A program made the position numbers and the translations under genes. 64,000 nucleotides of DNA, from positions 536,501 to 600,500 of the forward strand of contig JADJJL010000003.1 of assembly GCA_016710265.1 (NCBI GenBank). The letters are read 5' to 3'. Shown here in pieces: positions 1-9,250 of the stretch. The notes under the pieces are model-generated. The model searched no databases. It had not been told where the DNA came from and was given only the letters and a program-made list of their open reading frames with translations. How positions within the stretch are numbered: the stretch's first letter is position 1; every line of letters begins with the position of its first letter. The stretch is from Saprospiraceae bacterium. GTDB lineage: Bacteria > Bacteroidota > Bacteroidia > Chitinophagales > Saprospiraceae.

Positions 1-1
1 T

Positions 2-1465
2 TGCTTAACAACTTCTGGGGGTGCTCCTCCTAATATTCCACCCATCAGCAGTATCGGTGGTCTGAGAGATGTCTGTATAGAAGCTTGTAATGTTAGATAT
101 ACGGCCATATTAGGAGGCTTTTGTGAACCTATTTATGAGTGGACCTTGGACGGAAACCCAGTGGGATCAGAAAGTGGAGACCTTATATTGGATTTTCCGG
201 TCGAGGGTGATTTTGTGCTTTGCGTCACGGCATACATTGGAAACCCACAGAGTGGATCGATATGCGATCAGGAAGGTCCAAAATGCATCACCATAAAAGC
301 CAGACCCATACCCGACAAAGTTGGTCCACCCTGGATTCTTTGTTTAGAAGCCTTACCATTTAGATGGCATGCTCAAACGGTGGATGGGCCTGGTATTTAT
401 CACCAAACCTTTGGAGATCCTAATAGCTGTTGTAAGTTTGACTCCATTAGGGAGTTTATCATTTTAGATGTTCCAGAAATGCCTGAGGTATTTTATTTGG
501 GATGCAATGAATTGGATGCTTATATAGATCCTACGACCAGGCAGAGTTTTAACAATTGTCAGTACAACAGACCCATTTTATTGAAAAAAAGTACGATGCC
601 TTACCGATGCGACAGCTCTTATTTATTAAATGCGGTGTTTTTGGACCATCAAGTAACTTTTAGAGAATATTGCGACAGTGGTAAATTGTATCTCGAACCA
701 AGAATCATAGACCGTACAAATACCTGTGATTTCAACAATCAACTCAGCCAGGATTATAGCTACCGTTGGTATATAAAATCTGACAGCACCAAGAAAACCA
801 TTGATTCTGTAGAGCGAATCGAACTGACCAAAAAAGAGGAATATTGTTTGGAAGTTTTTGTCAATGCATCCTATGAAAAGATAAGTAAAAAATGCAGTTT
901 TATTTTTTGTGAACAATGGGATGAATCAAACTTTTTTCCCTACGAAGTTTGTATTGCAGGCAACTTTGATGTAAAACCTGGCGACAGCGCTTTATACGGC
1001 ATTGACACCATTTTAAAACCTACGGTGACTTCTCAAACATGGAGTGTTACTGGAGGAAGAATTCTTACCAGAGATGGTGGCAAGGATACCAGCGATGTAT
1101 GGATACTTTGGGACGATACTTCTTTTATAAAAACAATTTGTTATCAATACAGCAATGATTGTGGAATCAGTAAAAAATGCTGTAAAGACATTCGATTTAC
1201 TTCCAAGGTTGGTGATTTTTTTATAAAACCAGAAGATATCAGAATCATTCCCAATCCAGTGAATCAAAAATTCAACATACAAACAGCTATAGAAATTAAA
1301 ATCCTATCATTGTATTTATATGATCAGATGGGGCGTTCCGTCACACAATGGAAAAAACCAGTTACACTTGAATTTGACATTTCCACAAGCCCGGATGGAA
1401 TGTACTATTTGGTCATCCAAACCGATCGTGGAATGCTGAACAAAAAAATTATCTTATTGAAATAA
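2..1465 (+). CDS. T9SS-exported cysteine-rich protein, tandem copy 1 (5' end outside window)
   Basis: The reading frame is open from base 2, so the gene starts upstream of the window; 487 codons are visible. The first residues match the end of the N-terminal Cys-rich domain of the following paralogues. Next come a PKD-like domain ending near CITIKARP, a conserved Cys-rich middle domain with the CDSSYLLNAVFL signature, a second PKD-like domain (GGRILTRDGGKDTSDV) and a type A T9SS sorting domain beginning near IIPNPVNQKF and ending KKIILLK. It is a mosaic: the middle domain is closest to copy 5 (shared SFNNCQ and LYLEPRIID blocks), while the second PKD-like domain is closest to copies 2-4. The predicted product is secreted and surface-attached or released. 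The function is unknown. Copy 2 starts 29 bp downstream. Confidence 0.85.
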   Translation, partial: CLTTSGGAPPNIPPISSIGGLRDVCIEACNVRYTAILGGFCEPIYEWTLDGNPVGSESGDLILDFPVEGDFVLCVTAYIGNPQSGSICDQEGPKCITIKARPIPDKVGPPWILCLEALPFRWHAQTVDGPGIYHQTFGDPNSCCKFDSIREFIILDVPEMPEVFYLGCNELDAYIDPTTRQSFNNCQYNRPILLKKSTMPYRCDSSYLLNAVFLDHQVTFREYCDSGKLYLEPRIIDRTNTCDFNNQLSQDYSYRWYIKSDSTKKTIDSVERIELTKKEEYCLEVFVNASYEKISKKCSFIFCEQWDESNFFPYEVCIAGNFDVKPGDSALYGIDTILKPTVTSQTWSVTGGRILTRDGGKDTSDVWILWDDTSFIKTICYQYSNDCGISKKCCKDIRFTSKVGDFFIKPEDIRIIPNPVNQKFNIQTAIEIKILSLYLYDQMGRSVTQWKKPVTLEFDISTSPDGMYYLVIQTDRGMLNKKIILLK

Positions 1466-1494
1466 TATTGTAAATAAATATAAAATCCTGACCC

Positions 1495-3417
1495 ATGAAA
1501 AAATTACTACTCTCCTTTACTTTTCTAACTATTTATTTTTTCTCTGTTCAACTGAATGCACAATGCACACCAGCCTCTGCTGATGAGTGTGAAGATGCCA
1601 ATGTCTTGTGTTCTTTGTGGGAGGTGAATGGATATTGTTGCCAAAATACAGATTATTATAATCCAACAGGCTGCAGTCCTTTGTGTCCTTCAGGTGGAGC
1701 TCCCCACAATACCGGCTGGTGGGCCTTTGTCACACAAGGTGGGCCGGTGGATATTACGATCACGTTTAGCAATTGTACGGTAAATGGTCAAGGGGTGCAA
1801 ATGGGAATATGGGGAGACTGCACATGTGGTGAGTCTCTGGTTTGCAATCCAGCTTGCAACGGTCCAGGAAATTATACACTTTCAGGCAATCTAAAACCCT
1901 GCAAAATTTATTTTTTATTTGTCGATGGTTGTAGTGGAGATATTTGTGATTTTTGCTTAACAACAGCCGGAGGACTTCCTCCCATGTTGCCACCATTGGG
2001 AAATATTACGGGTCCAAAAGAGGTTTGTATTGGAGCTTGCAAAACAAAATATACTGTGGATGTTGCAGGTGCTTGTGAACCCGTTTATGAATGGACCCTG
2101 GATGGAGTTGAAGTGGGCAATGGAAGTGGTGAAGTTTCTTTAGATTTTCCGGATGCAGGAGACTTTGTATTATGTGTCACCGCTTATATTGGAAATCCTC
2201 AGTCAGGCTCCATCTGTGATCAAGAAGGTCCTGTCTGTATCACTGTTAAGGTAAGACCAGAAAACGATCGCATTGGTCCAACCTGGTACCTTTGTCATGA
2301 AGATGTTCCATTTAACTGGCATGGAATTGTCGTGGATAGTGCAGGAGAATACCGTCAGCGATTTACGGATATGTTCACTTGTTGTACTTATGATTCTATC
2401 CGACCATTTGTAATATTGGATGTTCCGAAAACTGGGGTGAAATATTTTGTGGGTTGTAACAGTACGGATGCATACATAGATCCAAACACTAGACAAACAT
2501 TTAATACCTGCCAACACGATAAACTGATTAACATTCCCAACACGAGTGATCCATATCGTTGCGACAGCTCTTATTTATTGAATGCGATTTTTTTAAAATA
2601 CACCGCCACTTTTAGAGAGTACTGTGCCAGTGGACAATTAATATTAGACGCAAGAATTCTAGACAGAACATTGATTTGTGGTAATGATAGCGTTTTGATG
2701 CGCTCGGTTCGTTTTCGATGGTATCTAAAATCAGACAGTACACGGGCTACTCTGGATACCCAACCATATTTGGAGTTGGATCGGAAGGACGATTATTGTT
2801 TGGAAATGCTCATTGAATCAGAATTTGGAAATCAAAAGAAAAATTGTATTTTTTCTTTTTGCGAAGATAAAGATGAAGCAGAATTTTTGCCGTATGAAGT
2901 TTGTATGGTCGGTAATTTTAAAGCAAAGAATGGCGACAGCGCACAATACAACATTGACACTCTATTAAAACCGACAGTGACAGCACAAACATGGACTGTG
3001 GAAGGAGGAATTATACTAACCAGAGATGAAGGAAAGGATACCAGCGATGTACTTGTCATGTGGGATGATACCTCTTCTGTGAGGATGATTTGTTATCAAT
3101 ACAGCAACGAATGTGGATTAAGTAAGAAATGCTGTAGAGAAGTAAAGTTTACTTCATCATTGAGAGAAGAAATATTAAGACCCGACGACATCAATCTCGT
3201 CCCCAATCCTGTTAGTCATTCATTTCGATTGATCACAAAAACAGATTTAAAAATAAAATCATTGCAGTTGTTTGACTTACAAGGAAGGCCTATTCAAAGC
3301 TGGACACAAAATTTTTCAGAAGAATTTGACCTCTCTGCATTTGCCAACTGCATTTATCATGTTCGGATAAATTCGACACAGGGTACCATTCATAAAAAAA
3401 TAGTTTTGATTAAATAA
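1495..3417 (+). CDS. T9SS-exported cysteine-rich protein, tandem copy 2
   Basis: This is a complete copy of 640 residues and serves as the reference for the family. A signal peptide of about 22 residues ends LNA before QC. Residues ~23-160 form a Cys-rich domain with the motifs NGYCC, TGWWAFVTQGG, MGIWGDC and LFVDGC, resembling a beta-sandwich carbohydrate-binding or PPC-like fold (inference). Residues ~168-255 are PKD-like (YEWTLDG, LCVTAYIGNP). Residues ~256-480 are a middle domain with no family I recognise (FREYC, RWYLKSDST, DDYCLE). A second PKD-like domain (WTVEGGIILTRDEGKDTSD) follows, then a C-terminal type A sorting domain (LVPNPVSHSF to KKIVLIK). I count 39 cysteines, most in conserved positions, which suggests many disulfides after export. 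No catalytic motif is visible; an adhesin or structural surface protein is a guess. Confidence 0.88.
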   Translation: MKKLLLSFTFLTIYFFSVQLNAQCTPASADECEDANVLCSLWEVNGYCCQNTDYYNPTGCSPLCPSGGAPHNTGWWAFVTQGGPVDITITFSNCTVNGQGVQMGIWGDCTCGESLVCNPACNGPGNYTLSGNLKPCKIYFLFVDGCSGDICDFCLTTAGGLPPMLPPLGNITGPKEVCIGACKTKYTVDVAGACEPVYEWTLDGVEVGNGSGEVSLDFPDAGDFVLCVTAYIGNPQSGSICDQEGPVCITVKVRPENDRIGPTWYLCHEDVPFNWHGIVVDSAGEYRQRFTDMFTCCTYDSIRPFVILDVPKTGVKYFVGCNSTDAYIDPNTRQTFNTCQHDKLINIPNTSDPYRCDSSYLLNAIFLKYTATFREYCASGQLILDARILDRTLICGNDSVLMRSVRFRWYLKSDSTRATLDTQPYLELDRKDDYCLEMLIESEFGNQKKNCIFSFCEDKDEAEFLPYEVCMVGNFKAKNGDSAQYNIDTLLKPTVTAQTWTVEGGIILTRDEGKDTSDVLVMWDDTSSVRMICYQYSNECGLSKKCCREVKFTSSLREEILRPDDINLVPNPVSHSFRLITKTDLKIKSLQLFDLQGRPIQSWTQNFSEEFDLSAFANCIYHVRINSTQGTIHKKIVLIK

Positions 3418-3435
3418 AATAATAAACACTTAGTG

Positions 3436-5358
3436 TTGAAAAAATTGTTGCTTGTCATTTTTATAATATTCATTGGCATTTTAGAATCAAAACTAATTGC
3501 CCAATGCGAGCCTCCATCAGCTGATGTTTGCGATTCAGCCAACGTCTTATGTTCTTTGGCTGAAGTCAATGGATATTGTTGTGCAAACACTGATTATTCC
3601 AATCCAACAGGTTGTAATCCCTTGTGTCCGTCAGGTGGAGTTCCTCACACTACTGGCTGGTGGGCCTTTGTTACGCAGGGTGGACAGGTGAGCATCACCA
3701 TCGGCTTTAGCAACTGTTCAGTGAATAGTCAAGGTGTACAAATGGGAATATGGGGAGATTGTTCCTGTAGTGAATCTATTGTCTGCAATCCTGCTTGTAA
3801 TCAATCTGGAAATTATACATTGAGTGGCAATTTGGTTCCGTGTAAGACTTATTATTTATTTGTGGATGGATGCAATGGGGATGTTTGTGATTTTTGTTTA
3901 GCTACATCCGGTGGACTTCCGCCTATGTTGCCCCCATTAGGAAATATTATAGGATTAAGAGATGTTTGTGTTGGTGCTTGTAAAATAAAGTATTCAGTAA
4001 ATGTGGGTGGTACTTGTGAGCCTACCTACGAATGGACTCTTGATGGAAATGAAATAGGTGACACTTATGGTGAAGTAACATTGGATTTCCCAAATATTGG
4101 AGATTTTCAACTTTGTGTAACTGCATACATTGGCAATCCAATATCCGGCTCGATTTGTGATCAGGAAGGTCCTCTCTGTACCACGATTAGTTCTCGACGA
4201 GCTCCGGATAAAGTGGGACCTACAAGAACTTTGTGCAAGGAGCTAATACCATATAACTGGCATGGGATTACTGTGACACAATCAGGTGTATATAGGAAGA
4301 ATTTTATGGAGAAAATTACTTGTTGTATATTTGATTCGGTTATAGAATTTGTAGTTCTAGATGTTCCAAAACAAGAATTGAAATACCATTTGGGATGTAA
4401 TAACAATGACGCTTATGTAGATCCAATCACGAGACAAGCCTTTTCAACTTGCCAACTTAAAGAAATGATCATTTTACCCAAATCAACAAACCCGAACCGC
4501 TGCGACAGTTCTTACTTATTGAACGCAGTTTTTTTAAATTACTCTACCATTTTTCGAGAGTTCTGTGACAGCGGCAGATTGCAAATCGATGCAAGAGTCA
4601 TCGACAGAACATCTCACTGTGGCAATGACAGTCTGAATATTCGTACTTTACAATATCGATGGTATCTAAAATCAGACAGCACACAGGCTACTCTGGATAC
4701 ACATTCTTATTTGGTGGTGGAACGAAAAGACGATTATTGTTTGGAACTTCTAATCGACTCAGAATTTGGCGATCAAAAGAAAACTTGTATTTTTTCTTTT
4801 TGCGAAGATAAAGATGAAGCACAATTTTTGCCGTACGAAGTTTGTATGGTTGGCAATTTTGAAGCAAAGAATGGCGACAGTACACAATACAACATAGACA
4901 CTATTTTAAAACCGACGGTGAGCTCACAAACATGGACCGTGGAAGGAGGAATTATACTGACCAGAGATGAAGGAAAAGACACGAGCGATGTACTAGTCTT
5001 GTGGGATGATACTTCCTCTGTAAAAACTATTTGCTACCAATACAGTAACGAATGTGGCCTGAGCAAAAAATGTTGTCGTGAAGTAAAGTTTACCTCATCC
5101 CTAAGAGAAGAGTTATTAAAACCAGAAGATATCAATCTGGTCCCCAATCCTGTAAGTCATTCATTTCGATTAATCACAAAATCAGATTTAAAAATAAAAT
5201 CTTTGCAGTTGTTTGACTTACAAGGAAGGCCAATCAAAACTTGGACACAAAATTTTTCAGAAGATTTTGACCTCTCTGCATTTGCCAATGGTATTTATCA
5301 TGTGCGGATAAATTCTAGCCAAGGTACCATACATAAAAAAATAGTTTTGATTAAATAG
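3436..5358 (+). CDS. T9SS-exported cysteine-rich protein, tandem copy 3 (TTG start)
   Basis: The start is placed at TTG 3436 because this gives the MKKLLL signal-peptide start of the paralogues; an in-frame GTG lies one codon upstream at 3433, and no ATG fits. The gene begins 18 bp after copy 2, so cotranscription is likely. The domain order is that of copy 2. The second PKD-like and sorting domains are almost identical to those of copies 2 and 4. The middle domain (residues ~265-420) is clearly diverged, with VPKQELKYHLGCNNNDAY where copies 2 and 4 share VPKTGVKYFVGC. The length matches its neighbours and the frame is intact. The uneven similarity along the gene points to gene conversion. 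Confidence 0.86.
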   Translation: MKKLLLVIFIIFIGILESKLIAQCEPPSADVCDSANVLCSLAEVNGYCCANTDYSNPTGCNPLCPSGGVPHTTGWWAFVTQGGQVSITIGFSNCSVNSQGVQMGIWGDCSCSESIVCNPACNQSGNYTLSGNLVPCKTYYLFVDGCNGDVCDFCLATSGGLPPMLPPLGNIIGLRDVCVGACKIKYSVNVGGTCEPTYEWTLDGNEIGDTYGEVTLDFPNIGDFQLCVTAYIGNPISGSICDQEGPLCTTISSRRAPDKVGPTRTLCKELIPYNWHGITVTQSGVYRKNFMEKITCCIFDSVIEFVVLDVPKQELKYHLGCNNNDAYVDPITRQAFSTCQLKEMIILPKSTNPNRCDSSYLLNAVFLNYSTIFREFCDSGRLQIDARVIDRTSHCGNDSLNIRTLQYRWYLKSDSTQATLDTHSYLVVERKDDYCLELLIDSEFGDQKKTCIFSFCEDKDEAQFLPYEVCMVGNFEAKNGDSTQYNIDTILKPTVSSQTWTVEGGIILTRDEGKDTSDVLVLWDDTSSVKTICYQYSNECGLSKKCCREVKFTSSLREELLKPEDINLVPNPVSHSFRLITKSDLKIKSLQLFDLQGRPIKTWTQNFSEDFDLSAFANGIYHVRINSSQGTIHKKIVLIK

Positions 5359-5376
5359 AATATTAAAACCTCATCA

Positions 5377-7299
5377 TTGAAAAAATTAATACTTGGACTG
5401 TTTCTAATATTCATTAGCATTTTAGCATCAAAGCTTAATGCACAATGCACACCCCCCGTCGCTGAATATTGCGATTCAGCCGATGTCCTGTGTTCTTTGT
5501 CTGAGATCAATGGATACTGTTGTGCAAACATTGAATATTATAATCCAACCGGTTGTAGTCCTTTGTGTCCATCGGGTGGGGGACCACACAATACCGGCTG
5601 GTGGGCCTTTGTTACCCAAGGTGGACCAGTAAGTATCTCCATTAATATTAATAATTGCTCGGTAAATAATCAAGGGTTACAAATGGGAATATGGGGAGAC
5701 TGTTCGTGTAATGAATCCATTATATGCAATCCTGCCTGCAACGGACCAGGTAGTTATACTCTTTCAGGTAATTTAATGCCATGTAAGATATACTATTTAT
5801 TTGTCGATGGATGTAATGGTGACGTTTGTGAGTTTTGTTTAACTACATCCGGAGGCCATACACCAATGTTGCCTCCATTGGGATATCCAAAAGGTCCAAA
5901 AGAAGTTTGTGTTGGTGCCTGTAATATTAAATACAATGTTGATATCGTTGGTCCTTGCAAACCTGTTTATGAATGGACCCTGGATGGAGATGAAGTGGGC
6001 AATGGAACCAGAGAAATCACATTGGATTTTCCGCAAGAAGGTGATTTAATTTTATGCGTCACCGCTTATATTGGCAATCCGAAGTCCGGTTCCATTTGTG
6101 ATCAAGAAGGTCCATGGTGTATTACTGTTAAAGTACGACCGGAGAGCGACCGCATAGGTCCAACATGGTACCTCTGTCGTGAGGATGTTCCATTTACATG
6201 GCATGGAATTGTCGTGGACAGTGCTGGAGAATACCGCCAGCGATTTACGGATATGCGCACTTGTTGTACTTATGATTCTATCCGACAATTTGAAATATTG
6301 GATATTCCAAAAACTGGGGTGAAATATTTTGTGGGCTGTGACAGTACTGATGCATACATAGATCCAAACACAAGACAAACATTTAATACTTGTCAACAAG
6401 ATAAACTGATTAACATTCCCAACACGAGTGATCCGTATCGCTGTGACAGCTCTTACTTATTGAATGCGATTTTTTTAAATTACACCGCCACTTTTAGAGA
6501 GTACTGTGCCAGTGGACAATTAATCTTAGACGCAAGAGTTCTAGACAGAACAGTCATTTGTGGCAATGACAGCGTTTTAATGCGATCGGCTCGTTTTCGA
6601 TGGTATCTAAAATCAGACAGTACACGGGCCACTCTGGATACCCAACCATATTTGGAGTTGGCTCGGAAGGACGATTATTGTTTGGAAATGCTCATCGAAT
6701 CAGAATTTGGCGATCAAAAGAAAACTTGTATTTTTTCTTTTTGTGAAGATAAAGATGAAGCAGAATTTTTGCCGTACGAAGTTTGTATGGTCGGTAATTT
6801 TGAAGCAAAGAATGGCGACAGCGCACAATACAACATTGACACCCTATTAAAACCGACGGTGAGCTCACAAACCTGGACTGTAGAAGGAGGAATCATTCTA
6901 ACCAGAGATGAAGGTAAAGATACCAGCGATGTGCTCGTCCTGTGGGATGATACCTCTTCGGTGAGGATGATTTGTTATCAATACAGCAACGAATGTGGCC
7001 TGAGTAAAAAATGTTGTAGAGAAGTAAAGTTTACCTCATCCCTTAGAGAAGATTTATTAAAACCAGAAGATATAAATCTTGTACCCAATCCAACAAGTCA
7101 CACCTTCAGATTAATTACAAAGAGTGATTTAAAAATAAAATCATTGCAGTTGTTTGACTTACAAGGAAGGTCTATCCAAAATTGGACAGATAATTTTTCA
7201 GAAGAGTTTGATTTGTCTTCATTTTCCAACGGCATTTATCATGTCCGCATCTATACTGCACAAGGTGCCATTCATAAAAAAATAGTTTTGATTAAATAA
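5377..7299 (+). CDS. T9SS-exported cysteine-rich protein, tandem copy 4 (TTG start)
   Basis: The start is TTG at 5377, giving MKKLILGLF and a signal peptide ending LNA before QC, as in copy 2. It lies 18 bp after copy 3. The protein has 640 residues and is nearly identical to copy 2 through the middle domain (FTDM.TCCTYDSIR, GVKYFVGC, TNTC/NTCQ region) and through the end. The DNA is also near-identical over long stretches, for example around 2520-2640 and 6410-6530, although copy 3 between them differs there. The ends of copies 2, 3 and 4 are all alike. The stop of this gene abuts the next gene directly. Confidence 0.87.
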   Translation: MKKLILGLFLIFISILASKLNAQCTPPVAEYCDSADVLCSLSEINGYCCANIEYYNPTGCSPLCPSGGGPHNTGWWAFVTQGGPVSISININNCSVNNQGLQMGIWGDCSCNESIICNPACNGPGSYTLSGNLMPCKIYYLFVDGCNGDVCEFCLTTSGGHTPMLPPLGYPKGPKEVCVGACNIKYNVDIVGPCKPVYEWTLDGDEVGNGTREITLDFPQEGDLILCVTAYIGNPKSGSICDQEGPWCITVKVRPESDRIGPTWYLCREDVPFTWHGIVVDSAGEYRQRFTDMRTCCTYDSIRQFEILDIPKTGVKYFVGCDSTDAYIDPNTRQTFNTCQQDKLINIPNTSDPYRCDSSYLLNAIFLNYTATFREYCASGQLILDARVLDRTVICGNDSVLMRSARFRWYLKSDSTRATLDTQPYLELARKDDYCLEMLIESEFGDQKKTCIFSFCEDKDEAEFLPYEVCMVGNFEAKNGDSAQYNIDTLLKPTVSSQTWTVEGGIILTRDEGKDTSDVLVLWDDTSSVRMICYQYSNECGLSKKCCREVKFTSSLREDLLKPEDINLVPNPTSHTFRLITKSDLKIKSLQLFDLQGRSIQNWTDNFSEEFDLSSFSNGIYHVRIYTAQGAIHKKIVLIK

Positions 7300-7305
7300 T
7301 TGCAC

Positions 7306-9240
7306 ATGAAAAATTTTACAAAATTTATTGGAATTGCTTTAATCTGCGCAATTCATTTATTGCCCATTCCAATGAGTTCACAATGTAATCCACCCCCTGT
7401 TGAAAATTGTGAAGAAGCATACGCTGTTTGTGGACTTGCTGAATTGAATGGGTATTGTTGCACTACTGTGGAATATAACAATCCAACTGGATGCAATCCT
7501 TTATGCCCAAGTGGCGGCGCGCCATCCAAAACCAATTGGTGGGCCTTTATTACCAATGGTGGACAGATTAGCATCAGCATCAATTTTAACAATTGCAGCA
7601 TCAATGGGCAAGGCCTTCAAATGGGTATCTGGGGAGATTGTAATTGTAATGAATCATTGGCTTGTAATTCAACCTGTGGTGGACCTAGCAATTACAGCAT
7701 TTCGGCTTCTTTGGCATCTTGCAAAATTTATTATTTATTTATCAATGGTTGCAACGGCGATGTCTGTGATTTTTGTTTGAACACTACAGGTGGACTTCCG
7801 CCAAATTTACCATCCTTGGGAAATATCCAGGGAATGAGAGATGTTTGTGTTGGAGCATGTAGCATTAAATATTCAGTCAATGTAAATGGTGGAGCTTGTA
7901 ATCCATATTACGATTGGACCATCGATGGAAATAAAGTTGGTTCTGGAAGCAATATGATCGCTTTTGATTTTCCAAAAGAAGGAGATTTTATATTGTGTGC
8001 CACTGCATACATTGGAAACCCTGGATTCGGCAATATCTGTGATCAGGAAGGTCCTGTATGCATCACCATCCGCGCAAGATACATACCCGATAAAGTGGGG
8101 CCTCCATGGCTACTTTGCCCACATGCTATACCTTTCAAATGGCACTCCCAATGGGTGACAGGTTCAGGTCATTATTCCAATCAGTTTACAGATCGTGTTA
8201 GTTGTTGTGTATTTGACTCGGTTAGAGAGTTTATAGTGCTGGATGTACCGGAAATGCCTGAAGTATTTCACCTGGGCTGTAATATATTCGATGCCTATGT
8301 AGATCCCACTACCAGACAAAGTTTTAACAATTGTCAAGTGGGCAGACCCATACTCCTCAAAAGAAGTTCCATGCCTTATATGTGTGATAGTTCTTATTTA
8401 CTAAATGCGACATTTTTAAATCACGCGCTTACGTTTAGAGAGTATTGCGACAGCGGAAAACTCTACCTTGAACCAAGAATTATAGACCAGACAGTAACCT
8501 GTGATTTCAACAATGAACTGTCACAGGAATATTCCATTCGTTGGTATTTAAAATCAGATAGCACAAAAAAAACCATTGATCTTGCAGATCAGCTATTGCT
8601 AACTAGGAAGGATTCATACTGTATAGAAGTCTTTGTCGATGCGTCGTACGGGATGATTAGTAAAAAATGTAGTTTTACTTTTTGCGAACAATTGGATGAA
8701 GACGAATTTTTTGTGTACGAAATTTGTCCGGAAGGAGATTTTATCCTCAAACCGGGCGACAGTGTTTATTATACCATCGATACCACACTGCATCCACAAA
8801 CGACAGCTCAACAATGGACCATCGAAGGAGGCCGCATTCTAACACCTAACGCGGGAAAAGACACCAACGATATTGTCGTGATTTGGGATCAAGCTGCTTC
8901 AGAAAGATTTTTATGTTATCAGTATGTATCGACCTGCGGTGAGAGCAAAAAATGTTGTCAGGAAGTGAAAATTATTTCTTCGGATAAAGATATTTTACAG
9001 CTTATAGATGATGTGATGATAATTCCCAATCCTGCGTCCCATTCCTTCCATTTATGGATGAAACTGGATTTGGAAATAATTGCTTTGAATCTCTATGACC
9101 AATTGGGCCAACAGAGAAAAAACTGGATAAGACCATTGTCCCGTGATTTTGAAATTTTAGATTTACCATCCGGAATTTATTTTTTGCGAATACAAACTAA
9201 CCATGGTGAGCTGGTCAAAAAAATTGTACTGAGCCATTAA
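7306..9240 (+). CDS. T9SS-exported cysteine-rich protein, tandem copy 5
   Basis: ATG 7306 is preferred over the in-frame TTG at 7300 that would abut the stop of copy 4. The product is about 644 residues with signal peptide MKNFTKFIGIALICAIH and cleavage before QC. The N-terminal Cys-rich and first PKD-like domains follow the family. The middle domain is closest to copy 1 (VPEMPEVFHLGCN, SFNNCQ, LYLEPRIID), and the second PKD-like domain is closest to copy 6 (YEICPEG, IDTTLHPQTTAQQWTIEGG). The sorting domain is its own variant (IIPNPASHSFHL, ending KKIVLSH). It therefore joins segments that are each shared with different array members. Confidence 0.87.
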   Translation: MKNFTKFIGIALICAIHLLPIPMSSQCNPPPVENCEEAYAVCGLAELNGYCCTTVEYNNPTGCNPLCPSGGAPSKTNWWAFITNGGQISISINFNNCSINGQGLQMGIWGDCNCNESLACNSTCGGPSNYSISASLASCKIYYLFINGCNGDVCDFCLNTTGGLPPNLPSLGNIQGMRDVCVGACSIKYSVNVNGGACNPYYDWTIDGNKVGSGSNMIAFDFPKEGDFILCATAYIGNPGFGNICDQEGPVCITIRARYIPDKVGPPWLLCPHAIPFKWHSQWVTGSGHYSNQFTDRVSCCVFDSVREFIVLDVPEMPEVFHLGCNIFDAYVDPTTRQSFNNCQVGRPILLKRSSMPYMCDSSYLLNATFLNHALTFREYCDSGKLYLEPRIIDQTVTCDFNNELSQEYSIRWYLKSDSTKKTIDLADQLLLTRKDSYCIEVFVDASYGMISKKCSFTFCEQLDEDEFFVYEICPEGDFILKPGDSVYYTIDTTLHPQTTAQQWTIEGGRILTPNAGKDTNDIVVIWDQAASERFLCYQYVSTCGESKKCCQEVKIISSDKDILQLIDDVMIIPNPASHSFHLWMKLDLEIIALNLYDQLGQQRKNWIRPLSRDFEILDLPSGIYFLRIQTNHGELVKKIVLSH

Positions 9241-9250
9241 ATAAATTATC

